64,000 nucleotides of DNA from Demequina sp. NBRC 110053 (GCF_002090095.1 NZ_BBRJ01000003.1:310001-374000); one strand, 5' to 3'. Numbered from the stretch's first letter, positions 32,971 through 42,461 are shown. Program-made: numbers and translations. Notes: generated by a model not told the origin, from the sequence alone.

Positions 32971-33119
32971 CACCGAGGCTCCGGATCCCGCCATGCTCCA
33001 CGCATGGCGAACGCCGAGACCTGGACCCTGGCCCATTGCTTTGGCCCTAGGGTGGGAGGTGGACTCCACTTGCGCGCCAAGGAGCGATCCCCGGCCGGTC
33101 AGTCATCAAGGATAGCAGA

Positions 33120-33491
33120 ATGAGCGAATCTTCACAGGAGGCGGGCGCCCAGGCGTTCCGCGAGGCCTCCGCAGCCGCCGCCCGCGACCTCGCCGAGGTC
33201 AACGCCGTGGAACTTATCACGACCGTGAGCGTTCACCTTCTGAGCGCTGCCGCGCTCAGGTGCGGGCTCGCCGAGGATGGCGAGGGCCATCAGGACCTCG
33301 ACGAGGCCCGGGCGCTCATCAATGCGCTCGCCGGGCTGGTCACGGCATCCGCACCCGATCTCGGCAACACTCACGCACGCTCGCTTCGCGACGGATTGCG
33401 GAGCGTACAGTTGGCATTCCGGGAGGCCTCGGTCATCCCGGACGCTCCGGGGGAAGGCCCCGGCGAGAAGTACACGGGGGCAGTCACCTAG
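33120..33491 (+). CDS. DUF1844 family protein
   Basis: 123 residues. The helical core (AVELITTVSVHLLSAAALRCGL, then DLDEARALINALAGLVT and LRDGLRSVQLAFREA; listed in parts) is the DUF1844 pattern: a cytosolic helical protein of unknown function that is almost always encoded beside infC in actinobacteria, as here (divergent). Start ATG 33120 with AAGG 8 nt upstream. The next ORF begins on the base after its stop. Confidence 0.88.
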   Translation: MSESSQEAGAQAFREASAAAARDLAEVNAVELITTVSVHLLSAAALRCGLAEDGEGHQDLDEARALINALAGLVTASAPDLGNTHARSLRDGLRSVQLAFREASVIPDAPGEGPGEKYTGAVT

Positions 33492-34517
33492 ATGAGCACG
33501 GGGACCGGATCGACGGACGCGCGCACCGCGCGCGACACCGACGCGGACGCGACGGACGCGTCCTCCGCCGACACGTCCCGTGACATCGACAAGGCCAGCG
33601 AAGCCGATGCGGCAACCGCCTCCCCCGTCGGCGACAGTGCTGCTGGCAGCACCGGGAGCGCCGACGACGCCGCGACGGAGGCCACCGACGACGGCGCCGG
33701 TGCGCGCCAAGCCGAGGGCGCATCGGCCCCCACCCGGGGCCCCCATCCGCTGAGTGCCGCGAGTGCCGAGGAACTTGACGACGGCACCCCCGAGTCCGAT
33801 GCGGACCCCGAGTCTGACGCCTCCGAGGCGGACGAGGACGAGCCCGCCCCCGCGGCGCTCGTCGAGCACTCGGCCTCCGGTTCCGTCGACGAGGACGGCG
33901 CCCCGCACCGCCGGCGCCGCTCCGACCCGCCGCCCGCAGTGTTCAACTACGCGGACGATGAGCATGAACGCCGCCGGGATCATCGTCGGGAGCGCCCGCG
34001 ACGCCGGGGCCGTGCAGGCTGGATCGCGACGTCGATCGTCCTGCTCCTGCTGCTGGGCGTGTCCGTGGCGCTCAACTGGCACCTGTGGAACACCACCGAG
34101 GCGTGGGAGGCGCGCGCCGACGAGCTGACCACCGTCAACTACGACCTGGGCGCGCAGCTGTCCTCCGAGCAGGCGACCACGATGGGGCTCGAGTCCGAGA
34201 TCGAGCTGCTCAGCCAGCAGCTCGCGACGTCGAACCAGCGGGTGCTCGACCTCAGCGCCGAGTCGCAGAGCGCGATCGACGAGTCGACGTTCGCGAGCCA
34301 GCAGATCGACCTTCTCGAGGGTCACCTCACCACCGCGACGTCGACGGCCACGTCCCTCCAGCGCTGCGTCGACGGCCAGCAGCAGCTCACCCAGTACCTG
34401 AAGACCCCCGACGACTACGACCCCCAGGAGCTCGCGGCCTTCGAGAAGAGCGTGAGCGAGCTGTGCGCGACGGCCGAGCAGAACCAGCAGCGCATGCTCG
34501 CGGAGCTCACCGAGTGA
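33492..34517 (+). CDS. Single-pass membrane protein with disordered acidic N-terminus and periplasmic coiled coil
   Basis: 341 residues. Residues 1-~155 are acidic, Ala/Asp/Ser-rich and probably disordered; a basic cluster (HRRERPRRRGRAG) precedes one membrane helix (WIATSIVLLLLLGVSVAL, ~178-195); the rest is a coiled coil outside the cell (LSSEQATTMGLESEIELLSQQ and on; part). Two Cys (RCVDGQQQ, ELCATAE) could form a disulphide. It shares a GTGA overlap with the protease lipoprotein gene, implying a functional pair at the envelope. No named family. Confidence 0.75.
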   Translation: MSTGTGSTDARTARDTDADATDASSADTSRDIDKASEADAATASPVGDSAAGSTGSADDAATEATDDGAGARQAEGASAPTRGPHPLSAASAEELDDGTPESDADPESDASEADEDEPAPAALVEHSASGSVDEDGAPHRRRRSDPPPAVFNYADDEHERRRDHRRERPRRRGRAGWIATSIVLLLLLGVSVALNWHLWNTTEAWEARADELTTVNYDLGAQLSSEQATTMGLESEIELLSQQLATSNQRVLDLSAESQSAIDESTFASQQIDLLEGHLTTATSTATSLQRCVDGQQQLTQYLKTPDDYDPQELAAFEKSVSELCATAEQNQQRMLAELTE

Positions 34518-35254
34518 GGCGCGCGCTCGCTCTCTTCGCCGCGACGGCCTTGGCGCTGTCGGGCTGCGCTGCGCTGCCAGCGGAGCCTCAGGCCATGCCG
34601 TCCGACTGGGTGCCCGAGCCCACCGCGACGCCCGTCGCCAAGAACGTGGGCCTGTCCCCCGACGGCTTCACGGCCGCCCAGCGCATGACGCTGCGGGTGC
34701 GCAGCATCGGCTGCGGCGTGGGCGTGCGCACCGGCTCGGGCTTCGCGCTCGACGCGTTCACGCTCGTCACCAATCGTCACGTGATCGAGGACTCGAAGAA
34801 CATCCAGGTCTCCACCCACGACGGCCGCGTGATCGACGCCACCGCGGCCTCCTCCACCACGGTCGCCGACATCGCGATCATCACCACCACCGAGCCGCTG
34901 GGCGGCGCCTTCGCCGCACGCGCGACCCAGGACCCCGAGGAGGGCGACGTCATCACCGTGGTGGGCTACCCCGGCGGCGGCCGCCTCACGACGGTCTCGG
35001 GGGTGGTGCTGGGCGCCGTCCCCGACCCCGTCGAGGACGGTGGCGCCGTCGATACCGTGCTGGCCACCACGGCCGTGGTCGAGCCGGGCTCCTCGGGCTC
35101 TCCCGTGCTGAGCGACGACGGCGAGGTCGTGGGCGTGGTCTACGCCAACAACGCCGTGGGCCAGAGCTTCATCGTCCCCGTCACGATGCTCAACACGCTG
35201 CTCGCCCAGCCCTCGCTGCTGGTGCCGGACTCGCTCGAGTGCAGCCAGTCCTGA
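34514..35254 (+). CDS. Trypsin-like serine protease lipoprotein
   Basis: 246 residues from GTG 34514, overlapping the upstream stop (GTGA). The signal ends with lipobox LSGC. The chymotrypsin-fold triad is visible: His in LVTNRHVIED, Asp in TVADIAII and Ser in EPGSSGSPVLS. There is no PDZ domain, so it is a short HtrA-like envelope protease. Coupled to the coiled-coil membrane protein, which may present or restrain it. Target proteins unknown. Confidence 0.88.
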   Translation: MRRALALFAATALALSGCAALPAEPQAMPSDWVPEPTATPVAKNVGLSPDGFTAAQRMTLRVRSIGCGVGVRTGSGFALDAFTLVTNRHVIEDSKNIQVSTHDGRVIDATAASSTTVADIAIITTTEPLGGAFAARATQDPEEGDVITVVGYPGGGRLTTVSGVVLGAVPDPVEDGGAVDTVLATTAVVEPGSSGSPVLSDDGEVVGVVYANNAVGQSFIVPVTMLNTLLAQPSLLVPDSLECSQS

Positions 35255-35272
35255 GGCGGGCGCTGCCGCGGG

Positions 35273-36001
35273 TCACACCGCGGTCGTGAGCTTGAGCTCC
35301 AGCGTGTCCACGCGCTGAGCGACCACATCCGAATGCGCGAGCTCGCGCTGGACGCGCTCCACGACGGAGTCGAGCTCGGGCTTGGTGAGGCCGGGCGCGA
35401 GGCTGAGCACGATGGAGATCTCGGCTCCCGCTCCCGGGATCGCCTCGACCGCCTTGAGCGCGCTGTCCGTGGTGATCGCGGTCGCGACGGCCTCGCGCAC
35501 GTCCTCGACCACCATGCCCTCGACCACCGCGGGCCGCCACGTCTCTCCCTGCCCGAGCGCCCATACCGCCGGCCGGGGCACCAGCACGGTCTCCATGCCG
35601 GGGTTGATCACGAGGCTCGACCAGCCCTCGGCGACGGCCGCGAGCGCGGCGCGCGGCCCCTCGGCGGGAATCGGCCGTGCCTTGTCGTTCCATGCCCGCA
35701 TCGCGTCGACGTCCGTGAAGACCGGCAGCGCGGCACGCCCGTCGGGCATCTGCACCGCGACCACGCCGGTCGACGCGACCTTGTCCTTCTCGACGCCGTG
35801 GGCGCCCATCACGCGCCGCTCACCGCTCGCCAGCACGGGGATGAGCACACGCGCGTAGGCGAGCGCATCCACGACGTCCGCGAGCGTGGTCTTGCCGTGC
35901 GAGTGGCGGATGAGCGCCTGGGCCAGGTGGGCGTCCGCGCTGCCGTCGTCATCGGAGAAGATCGACTCGGGGATCTCCTTCGCGGGCTCGCCGTCGCTCA
36001 T
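35273..36001 (-). CDS. SseB family protein
   Basis: 242 residues with an N-terminal SseB-like domain: VLIPVLASGE, then GRAALPVFTDVDAMRAWND and WSSLVINPGME (fragments of the conserved beta sheet), and a C-terminal domain (ETWRPAVVEGMVVEDVREA, LSLAPGLTKPELDSVVERV). Original SseB is a secretion chaperone in Salmonella, but actinobacterial members are cytosolic proteins of unknown role. Located between the protease gene (convergent) and priA; a 104-bp inverted-repeat element lies just upstream of its start. Confidence 0.85.
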   Translation of the reverse strand: MSDGEPAKEIPESIFSDDDGSADAHLAQALIRHSHGKTTLADVVDALAYARVLIPVLASGERRVMGAHGVEKDKVASTGVVAVQMPDGRAALPVFTDVDAMRAWNDKARPIPAEGPRAALAAVAEGWSSLVINPGMETVLVPRPAVWALGQGETWRPAVVEGMVVEDVREAVATAITTDSALKAVEAIPGAGAEISIVLSLAPGLTKPELDSVVERVQRELAHSDVVAQRVDTLELKLTTAV

Positions 36002-36047
36002 GGTTCGATGCTACGCGCTCTCGGTGACGCTGTTCCCGGGACGTGGC

Positions 36048-36151
36048 GTACCACTCAACACACACCTGGGACTCATGCGACGCATGTGGCTCCCGTGCAG
36101 GCGCACCCGACACACCAGCACCACCCGTCACCGCCGTGTGTTGAGCGGTAC
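36048..36151. repeat. 104-bp terminal-inverted-repeat element, copy 1
   Basis: Begins GTACCACTCAACACAC and ends GTGTGTTGAGCGGTAC; the two ends are inverted repeats with one mismatch over 16 bases. The same-length element at 58671-58774 shares its left half almost position by position (ACACAC..CTGGGAC.CA and others) and the internal ACCCGTCACC. No ORF is required. It lies in the intergenic region between sseB and priA. A MITE-like or palindromic repeat is the simplest reading. Confidence 0.65.
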
Positions 36152-36176
36152 CGGGCTCACCGGCGCACCTGAGCTC

Positions 36177-36914
36177 TTAGGGGCGGCCGGCGACGTCGAG
36201 CGCCTGCGGCAGCGTGAAGTTGCCGTTATACAGCGCCTTGCCCACGATCGCGCCCTCGACGCCCTGGCCAGTCAGAGTACGGATCGCCGCGATGTCCTCG
36301 AGCGAGCTCACGCCGCCGGACGCGACCACGGGCCGGTCGGTCGCCTCGCACACCTGCGCGAGCAGCTCGAAGTTCGGGCCCGACAGCATGCCGTCCTTCT
36401 TCACGTCGGTGACGACGTAGCGGGCGCAGCCCTCGGAGTCCAGCCGCGCGAGCACGTCCCACAGGTCGCCGCCGTCGCGGGTCCAGCCGCGGCCCGACAG
36501 CGTCGTGCCGCGCACGTCAAGGCCTACCGCCACGCGGTCGCCGTGCTTGGCGATGGCGCGCGCGGTCCACGCGGGGTTCTCGAGGGCCGCCGTGCCGATG
36601 TTCACGCGGGCGCAGCCGGTCGCGAGCGCGCGCTCGAGCGACTCGTCGTCACGGATGCCGCCGCTCATCTCGACCTTGATGTCCACCGACTTCACGACCG
36701 ACTCGAGCAGCGCGGCGTTCTCGCCGCGCCCGAACGCCGCGTCGAGGTCCACGAGGTGAATCCACTCGGCCCCGCCGTCGACCCAGTCCTGCGCCGCGGA
36801 CAGCGGGTCGCCATACCCGGTCTCCGTGCCGGCCGCGCCCTGGGTGAGGCGGACGGCCTGGCCATCGGCCACATCAACCGCAGGCAGGAGCTCGAGGCGC
36901 GGGTTCTCGGTCAT
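36177..36914 (-). CDS. priA: PriA: bifunctional HisA/TrpF isomerase
   Basis: A 245-residue (beta-alpha)8 barrel. [15 protein letters not shown] and [17 protein letters not shown] are the HisA phosphate-binding halves; the catalytic Asp is in AVDVADG, and the second in [12 protein letters not shown]. In actinobacteria lacking trpF this enzyme isomerises both ProFAR (histidine) and PRA (tryptophan), and the sequence fits that subgroup; whether trpF exists elsewhere cannot be seen. It lies apart from hisH by the metal-resistance genes. Confidence 0.93.
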   Translation of the reverse strand: MTENPRLELLPAVDVADGQAVRLTQGAAGTETGYGDPLSAAQDWVDGGAEWIHLVDLDAAFGRGENAALLESVVKSVDIKVEMSGGIRDDESLERALATGCARVNIGTAALENPAWTARAIAKHGDRVAVGLDVRGTTLSGRGWTRDGGDLWDVLARLDSEGCARYVVTDVKKDGMLSGPNFELLAQVCEATDRPVVASGGVSSLEDIAAIRTLTGQGVEGAIVGKALYNGNFTLPQALDVAGRP

Positions 36915-37019
36915 GGTCTCGCTTTCGTGAGGGCTCGTCGGCAGCGCCGATGCGCGGGCTGAGTGCCGTGCGCGCGTGAGGCGGGCACCAGGCTACCGCG
37001 CTGACCTCGCGGCCGTGAC

Positions 37020-37044
37020 AGTACACCGTTCGCTGTACTAAACT
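37020..37044 (+). promoter_or_regulatory. Operator-promoter of the metal-sensor gene
   Basis: The dyad AGTACA-N8-TGTACT (37020-37025 with 37034-37039) overlaps a TAAACT -10 box (37039-37044) that lies 7 nt before ATG 37052. Repressor bound at the dyad would block polymerase; this is where an ArsR/SmtB protein should bind its own promoter. Confidence 0.6.
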
Positions 37045-37051
37045 GGACTCC

Positions 37052-37495
37052 ATGAGCGCCACCTCGTCTCCCGCTGACACGATCGACCTGATGCCGGCCA
37101 GCGCATCGGCCGTCTCGACGGTGCCCGCGACGACAGACGCACTCGCCGCGGAGCCGCGCGATCACGTCGAGTGCGCACACCCCGGCCACACGCGCGCGGT
37201 CGCGCACGTGGGCCACGCGCTGTCCGACCCCACTCGCGCCGCGATCCTGCTCGCACTGCGCCACGGCAGCCACTGCCCGGCAGACCTGGCCGCCGAGCTC
37301 GACGTGAGCCGCCAGTCGATGTCCAACCACCTCACGTGCCTGCGCGGCTGCGGGCTGGTGCGCGCCGAGAAGCGCGGCCGCCACGCCCACTACTCGCTCG
37401 CCGACGGCTCCATCGCCGTCGCGCTCGACGCGCTGCTCGCGCTGACCTTCACGCTCGACCCCACGTGCTGCGACGGAGAGGAGTGCACCTGCTGA
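37052..37495 (+). CDS. CmtR-like ArsR/SmtB metal-sensing repressor
   Basis: 147 residues with a ~45-residue N-terminal extension. The winged helix spans ALSDPTRAAILLALRHG to HYSLADGSIAVALDALL. The recognition helix holds LTCLRGCGLV: two Cys spaced by four, as C57/C61 of Cd/Pb-sensing CmtR. The C-terminus adds CCDGEECTC, which could give the third thiolate. So Cd(II)/Pb(II), possibly Zn, is the likely inducer. The stop overlaps the ATG of the exporter by one base. Confidence 0.88.
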   Translation: MSATSSPADTIDLMPASASAVSTVPATTDALAAEPRDHVECAHPGHTRAVAHVGHALSDPTRAAILLALRHGSHCPADLAAELDVSRQSMSNHLTCLRGCGLVRAEKRGRHAHYSLADGSIAVALDALLALTFTLDPTCCDGEECTC

Positions 37496-38205
37496 TGGCC
37501 GCGCATACGCACCTCCCTTCCCCATCGCTCACCGCCGGGCGCCGCGCGCTGCTCACGCGGCGGATCCGCATCATCGTGACGCTCGCGATCGCATACAACG
37601 TGGTCGAGGCGATCGTCGCGCTTGCGGCGGGTGCTGCCGCGTCCTCGACGGCGCTGATCGGGTTCGGGCTAGACTCGGTGGTCGAGGTGGGGTCGGCGGC
37701 GATCGTCGCCTGGCAGTTCACGGCGCCCGACCCTGCGCAGCGGTCGCGACGGGCGATGCGGCTCATCGCGTGGTCGTTCTTCGCGCTGGCCGCGATCGTC
37801 ACCTTCGAGGCGGGGCGGTCGCTGCTCACCGGCTCCGAGCCCGAGTCCTCCTCCATCGGCATCGTGCTCGCCGCACTGTCCGTGGCGATCATGCCGACCG
37901 TGTCGTACCTCGAGCGCCGCGCGGGACGCGAGCTGGGCTCGGCCACGGCGGTCGCTGACTCACGTCAGACCCTCATCTGCGCCTACCTGTCCGTCGCGCT
38001 GCTCGTGGGGCTGGTCCTCAACGCGTGGCTCGGCTGGTGGTGGGCCGACCCTGCCGCGGCGCTCGTCATCGCCGCGTTCGCGGTGCGTGAGGGCCGCGAG
38101 GCGTGGAAGGGCGACGGATGCTGCGCGACCTCGGGTGCGCTGCTCCACGGGCACACGGAGGACTGCGCATGTGAGGACGGCTGCGACGACGGCTGCTGCG
38201 ACTGA
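37495..38205 (+). CDS. CDF-type cation efflux protein with Cys-rich tail
   Basis: 236 residues with 5-6 membrane helices: TLAIAYNVVEAIVALAAG, ALIGFGLDSVVEVGSAAIVAW (fragments), ADSRQTLICAYLSVALLVG. The usual H/DxxxD transport-site residues appear as GLDSVVE and ADSRQT. There is no typical CDF cytosolic domain; instead the tail is GCC, then HGHTEDCACEDGCDDGCCD, a Cys/His cluster able to chelate soft metals. Translationally coupled to the CmtR-like repressor, it should export Cd, Zn or a similar ion. Confidence 0.88.
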   Translation: MAAHTHLPSPSLTAGRRALLTRRIRIIVTLAIAYNVVEAIVALAAGAAASSTALIGFGLDSVVEVGSAAIVAWQFTAPDPAQRSRRAMRLIAWSFFALAAIVTFEAGRSLLTGSEPESSSIGIVLAALSVAIMPTVSYLERRAGRELGSATAVADSRQTLICAYLSVALLVGLVLNAWLGWWWADPAAALVIAAFAVREGREAWKGDGCCATSGALLHGHTEDCACEDGCDDGCCD

Positions 38206-38655
38206 CTACGCGGCGACGAGGGTGCCGATCACCGTCACAGCAGGACCGATCTCGACGCGCTCGACCACGATCCGCAGACCGATGATGGGTGCAAGCAGGT
38301 CCGCGAGCGCGCGCACGTCCAGGTCGATGTGCATGGCGGAGCCCCGCACGTCGATGTCCACCGTCCCGGGCGGCAGGCTCGAGCGCTCGGGCTTCCACAG
38401 TCGCGCCAGGCCCATCCGCAGCGCGAACCCCGGCGCACGGAACCGGCCCGCGCGGACGTCCGCGACGGCGCGCAACCGCCCTCCGTCGACCGTCACCTCG
38501 CGCACGGTGCCGGTGCCGGATGCCCTCACCGGCCCCACCGCGAGGGCCACGTCGACCTCGAGCTCGCCGTCGCCAGTGACGCGAGCCGCCGTGACCTCGC
38601 GCACCTGAGAGCGCAGCGCCGTGGCGATCTCGTCAGGCTCCAGGACGATGCGCAT
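38206..38655 (-). CDS. Conserved hypothetical protein downstream of hisH
   Basis: 149 residues from ATG 38655, 10 bases after the hisH stop. Mostly beta strands and one amphipathic helix (MHIDLDVRALADLLAPIIGLRI, part), with alternating hydrophobic pattern (VTAARVTGDGELEVDVALAVG). It resembles small single-domain lipid-binding-like or DUF2993-type sheets, but the match is weak. Its stop directly abuts that of the convergent CDF gene. Function unknown. Confidence 0.6.
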   Translation of the reverse strand: MRIVLEPDEIATALRSQVREVTAARVTGDGELEVDVALAVGPVRASGTGTVREVTVDGGRLRAVADVRAGRFRAPGFALRMGLARLWKPERSSLPPGTVDIDVRGSAMHIDLDVRALADLLAPIIGLRIVVERVEIGPAVTVIGTLVAA

Positions 38656-38665
38656 CGGCGTCTCG

Positions 38666-39322
38666 CTAGAGCGTCGCGACCCAGTTGCGCAACAGCTGGA
38701 GCCCGGCCTCGCCCGACTTCTCGGGGTGGAACTGCGTCGCGGCGAGCGGGCCGTTCTCGACGGCCGCGACGAACCTGTCGGGCGCATCGGCCGTGCCGGC
38801 CTCGGACCACGTGACGAGCGGCGCCTTGAAGCGGCCGGTGTCCTCGGTGGTGCCCAGCGGGAACTCGCGCGCGCCATAGGAGTGGACGAAGTAGAAGCGC
38901 TCGTCCTCGAGCCCCGCGAACAGGGTCGAGCCCTCCGGCGCCTCGACGCTCGCCCAGCCCATGTTGGGCACCACGGGCGCCTCGAGCTTCTCGACGGTGC
39001 CGGGCCACTGGTCGAGGCCCGGCGTCTCCACGCCGTGCTCGACGCCGCGCTCGAACATCACCTGCATGCCCACGCAGATGCCCAGCACCGGCCGTCCGCC
39101 GGAGAGCCTGCGCCCGATGACCTGCTCGCCGCGCACGCCCTTCAACCCGGTCATGACCGCCTCAAACGCGCCCACGCCGGGGACGATCAGGCCGTCCGCG
39201 TTCTCGGCGACCACGCGGTCGTCGGTGAGGACCACGCGCGCCCCCACGTGCTCGACTGCGCGCACCGCGGAGCGGACGTTGCCGAAGCCGTAGTCGAGGA
39301 CGCAGACGAGGGGGGAGGTCAC
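38666..39322 (-). CDS. hisH: Imidazole glycerol phosphate synthase subunit HisH
   Basis: 218 residues from GTG 39322. Class I glutamine amidotransferase: nucleophile in [11 protein letters not shown], His-Glu in TQFHPEKSG, and oxyanion strand [10 protein letters not shown]. With HisF (not in this window) it feeds ammonia into IGP/AICAR synthesis. A TAGACT -10 box lies 6 nt before the GTG, so the mRNA is leaderless. hisF and hisG are absent from this window. Confidence 0.95.
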   Translation of the reverse strand: MTSPLVCVLDYGFGNVRSAVRAVEHVGARVVLTDDRVVAENADGLIVPGVGAFEAVMTGLKGVRGEQVIGRRLSGGRPVLGICVGMQVMFERGVEHGVETPGLDQWPGTVEKLEAPVVPNMGWASVEAPEGSTLFAGLEDERFYFVHSYGAREFPLGTTEDTGRFKAPLVTWSEAGTADAPDRFVAAVENGPLAATQFHPEKSGEAGLQLLRNWVATL

Positions 39323-39328
39323 CTCATC

Positions 39329-39334
39329 AGTCTA
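39329..39334 (-). promoter_or_regulatory. -10 box of hisH (leaderless)
   Basis: TAGACT on the minus strand, 6 nt before GTG 39322. Confidence 0.55.
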
Positions 39335-39387
39335 ACGAGGGCATGAAGGCGCACCCGACTCGGTTGTCCACTGCAAGGAGGCACACC

Positions 39388-40107
39388 ATGGACACCACCC
39401 AGGTCCTCATCATCGTCGCTGCGGTCGCGGTCGCACTGCTGCTCATCATCATCGCGCTCAGGCTCGCGGCGCGGCGGCGCGTGAAGGCGATGACGCCCGA
39501 GCAGCGCGATCTGCACTACGCCGAGCGCGCCCGCAAGAAGCGCGTCAGCGAGCTCAAGGCGGACCTCAAAGCCGTTGAGAAGGACGGCCAGCGCGCGGTC
39601 AAGGACGCTCGCTCCAGGCTGGAGTCGGCCCTCGCCATCGGCACCGACCAGATCGATGCGGTGAAGGGACCGAGCGGCACGGTCGCGCTCACGTCACGCA
39701 CGCTCGAGACGCCCAGCGGCACCAGGGACGTCACCCCTGACCTGAGCGCGGAGGCGACGGCCGCGGGCTCCCCCGCCACCGCCGAGGGCGCGGCGGACAC
39801 CCGCCGCGTCGACCTCGTCATCAGCGACGCGGACGGCACCGCGGAGACAGTCGCATTCCGGCCGGACCAGGAGTCCGATGTGCGCGGGTTCGCGGCCCGC
39901 GTGGGCGCCGCCGCCCACAGCGTGGACGAGGTTCTGCGCCAGCGCGACGACGCCGTGCGCGAGGCGGAGGAGGCGGTCACCGCCGCGACCGAGCAGGCCA
40001 CGGTCCGCATGAACGAGGCGCAGGCGCGCTATGACAAGGGCATCGCGGAGGCCGACGAGAAGGTCAGGGCCGCGGAGGCGACGGTGCGAGAGCGGCGGAT
40101 TCGCTGA
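39388..40107 (+). CDS. Membrane-anchored coiled-coil protein
   Basis: 239 residues. An N-terminal membrane helix (VLIIVAAVAVALLLIIIAL, residues 6-24) is followed by basic and charged coiled-coil segments (KKRVSELKADLKAVEKDGQ, then REAEEAVTAATEQATVRMNEAQ; parts). AAGGAGG precedes ATG 39388. It stands alone among the his genes and is divergent from hisH. The orientation is N-out with a cytosolic coiled coil, or the reverse; function unknown. Confidence 0.7.
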   Translation: MDTTQVLIIVAAVAVALLLIIIALRLAARRRVKAMTPEQRDLHYAERARKKRVSELKADLKAVEKDGQRAVKDARSRLESALAIGTDQIDAVKGPSGTVALTSRTLETPSGTRDVTPDLSAEATAAGSPATAEGAADTRRVDLVISDADGTAETVAFRPDQESDVRGFAARVGAAAHSVDEVLRQRDDAVREAEEAVTAATEQATVRMNEAQARYDKGIAEADEKVRAAEATVRERRIR

Positions 40108-40171
40108 GCTCGCCTCTCGGGCTTCGCAGTGGCAGCGCCGATGCGCCGGCCGGGTCGCGCCGAGCCACGGA

Positions 40172-40774
40172 CTACTCGCCGCTCGGGTCGGGGTTGGAGC
40201 TGTTCTTGTTGTCCTGCTGAGCCTTGTACTGCTTCTTCGCGGCCTTCGACGCGCGGCGGAGCTCGCGGAACGCCTCGATGCGGCCCATGCGGGCCTCGAA
40301 GGTCTTGCCGGGATGGGTCGCGGCGAGCTCGTCGATGGTCTGCGTGCCGGCCATGAGCGTGGTGATCACGCCGGGAGCGCTGTCGAGCGCCAGGCCTGGC
40401 GGCAGCGTGTCGCCCTTCTGACCGCCGAGCCAGCGGGTGATGGTGATCTGGCCCTTGCGCCGCTCCATCGCGAGGATGGGCTGCGTCTTCACGAAGGCGC
40501 TGATGACCTGGCCCGCGGCGTCGACGGCACCGGCGCTCGTGTCGTCGAGCACCGCGAAGGCGCCGGCCGACGTCTCGATGGTCTGGCCCTTGACGCCGTT
40601 CAGCGAGCACACGGCCGCGAGCACGCGCCCGTTCTGGATGGGCGTGAACAGCGCGACCGTGTCGTTGTCGATGTGCTTGCCGGACTCCCCCATCGGCTTG
40701 GCGTCGGCGAGGCTCGACAGGTCGTCGGGGACTTCGTCTGCTGCACCGCCCGACTGGCCCTGCTCGTCCGTCAC
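40172..40774 (-). CDS. Hypothetical protein coupled to hisB
   Basis: 200 residues from GTG 40774, overlapping the hisB stop (GTGA). Acidic N-terminus, a middle with [22 protein letters not shown] and [20 protein letters not shown], and a basic, Lys/Gln-rich C-terminus ([18 protein letters not shown]). Translational coupling to hisB suggests co-production, but no known histidine-pathway domain was seen. Confidence 0.6.
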   Translation of the reverse strand: MTDEQGQSGGAADEVPDDLSSLADAKPMGESGKHIDNDTVALFTPIQNGRVLAAVCSLNGVKGQTIETSAGAFAVLDDTSAGAVDAAGQVISAFVKTQPILAMERRKGQITITRWLGGQKGDTLPPGLALDSAPGVITTLMAGTQTIDELAATHPGKTFEARMGRIEAFRELRRASKAAKKQYKAQQDNKNSSNPDPSGE

Positions 40775-41370
40775 AGCGCGCCCTTCGTGGAAGGGATGCC
40801 CTTCACCCGCGCATCGGCCGCCACCGCCGCCCGCAGGGCGCGCGCGAGCGCCTTGAACTGCGCCTCGACGATGTGGTGCGGGTCGCGGCCCGCGAGCACG
40901 CGCATGTGCACGCAGATCCCGGCGTGGTGCGCGATCGACTCGAGCACGTGACCCGTGAGGGAGCCCGCGAAGTTGCCGCCGATCAGGTGCGTCGCCTGCC
41001 CCACCGGCTCGCCCACCTGCACGCAGTAGGGCCGGCCGGACACGTCGACCACGCACTGCGCGAGGGCCTCGTCGAGCGGCACCATCGCATCGCCGAACCG
41101 CGAGATGCCGGCCTTGTCGCCCAGCGCGTGTCGGAGCGCCTCGCCGATGCAGATCGCCACGTCCTCGACCGTGTGATGGCTGTCGATGTGCACGTCTCCC
41201 GTGGCCTTGACCGTGAGGTCCATGAGCGAGTGCTTGCCGAGCGCGGTGAGCATGTGGTCGTAGAACGGCACCCCGGTGCTGATGTCCGTGGCGCCGGAGC
41301 CGTCGAGGTCGAGCTCGACCAGGACCTCGGACTCGCTCGTCTTGCGCTCGATGCGTCCGGTGCGGCTCAT
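40771..41370 (-). CDS. hisB: Imidazoleglycerol-phosphate dehydratase
   Basis: 199 residues, a monofunctional IGPD. The twin metal-binding motifs HHTVED (66-71 region) and HHIVEA (about 167-172), plus [11 protein letters not shown] and STKGAL at the end, are diagnostic. It converts IGP to imidazole-acetol phosphate in a 24-mer Mn enzyme. It overlaps hisC by four bases (ATGA at 41367-41370) and the downstream unknown gene by four. Confidence 0.97.
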   Translation of the reverse strand: MSRTGRIERKTSESEVLVELDLDGSGATDISTGVPFYDHMLTALGKHSLMDLTVKATGDVHIDSHHTVEDVAICIGEALRHALGDKAGISRFGDAMVPLDEALAQCVVDVSGRPYCVQVGEPVGQATHLIGGNFAGSLTGHVLESIAHHAGICVHMRVLAGRDPHHIVEAQFKALARALRAAVAADARVKGIPSTKGAL

Positions 41371-42461
41371 GCGGTGACCTCCAGTAGCGCGCTGCGGAAC
41401 AGCGCCATCTCCTGCGGCGTGCCGATCGACACCCGCAGCCAGCCTTCGGGCCCCACCACACGGATCAGCACCCCGTGCGACAGCAGCCCCTGAAACACCC
41501 TCTCACGGTCCTCGAACGGCCCGAAGAGCGCGAAGTTCGCGTCCGAGTCCGCGACCGTGTAGCCCTGCTCGCGCAGCCATTCGACGGTCTCGTCGCGCTC
41601 GGCGCGGATCTCGTCGACCTGCGCCTGCAGCTCGCGGTGGTGCGCGAGGGCGGCGCGTGCCACCGCCTGCGTGACGGCGCTCAGGTGGTACGGCAGGCGC
41701 ACCACCCGAAGGGCGTCGATGACCGGCTCGTGCGCGACCAGGTATCCCAGTCGCCCGCCTGCCAGGGCGAACGCCTTCGACATGGTGCGGCTCACGGCCA
41801 GGTTCGCGTGCTCGGGGATGATGGTCGCCGCGCTCGGCACGCCCCGCCGACGGAACTCGCCGTACGCCTCGTCGATCACGACCACGCACCCACCGGGCAC
41901 GTCGTCCGCGGCCGCCATGAGGCCCCGCACCTCGTCGAGCGTGAGCGCCGTGCCCGTGGGGTTGTTGGGGCTCGCGACGAGCACCAGGCTGGGGTGCAGC
42001 TCGCGGATCGCGGCCTGCGCGGCCTCGATGTCGAGGTGGAAGTCCTCGCGCCTGGGCAGCGTCGCGTACTCGGTGAGGCTGTCGCGCGCGTACTCGGGAT
42101 ACATCGAGTACGTGGGCGCGAAGCTCAGCACTGTGCGGCCGGGCCCGCCGAAGGCCTGGTGCAGGTGCAGCATCACCTCGTTCGAGCCGTTCGCGGCCCA
42201 GATGTTGCGCACCTCGACAAAGTCCACGTGCGACTCGACCTCGAGATAGTGCGCCAGGTCGGCCCTGAGGGCCGTGAAGTCGCGGTCGGGGTAGCGGTTG
42301 AGGCCCTCGGCGGCCTTGCGGACGGCCTGCGCGATCGCGTCCACGACGGCCGGGGGCGGCGAGTACGGGTTCTCGTTGACGTTGAGGCGCGCGACGACGT
42401 CCAGCTGAGGAGCGCCGTACGGCTCCAGCCCGACCAGCTCGGGGCGCAGGGGCAGGGTCAT
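41367..42461 (-). CDS. hisC: Histidinol-phosphate aminotransferase
   Basis: 364 residues from ATG 42461. Fold-type I PLP enzyme: [29 protein letters not shown] (part), [18 protein letters not shown] and the Schiff-base Lys in [12 protein letters not shown], with [10 protein letters not shown] at the end. A TAGACT -10 box 7 nt before the ATG shows a leaderless promoter, so hisC-hisB-orf is its own operon, separated from hisD. Confidence 0.96.
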   Translation of the reverse strand: MTLPLRPELVGLEPYGAPQLDVVARLNVNENPYSPPPAVVDAIAQAVRKAAEGLNRYPDRDFTALRADLAHYLEVESHVDFVEVRNIWAANGSNEVMLHLHQAFGGPGRTVLSFAPTYSMYPEYARDSLTEYATLPRREDFHLDIEAAQAAIRELHPSLVLVASPNNPTGTALTLDEVRGLMAAADDVPGGCVVVIDEAYGEFRRRGVPSAATIIPEHANLAVSRTMSKAFALAGGRLGYLVAHEPVIDALRVVRLPYHLSAVTQAVARAALAHHRELQAQVDEIRAERDETVEWLREQGYTVADSDANFALFGPFEDRERVFQGLLSHGVLIRVVGPEGWLRVSIGTPQEMALFRSALLEVTA

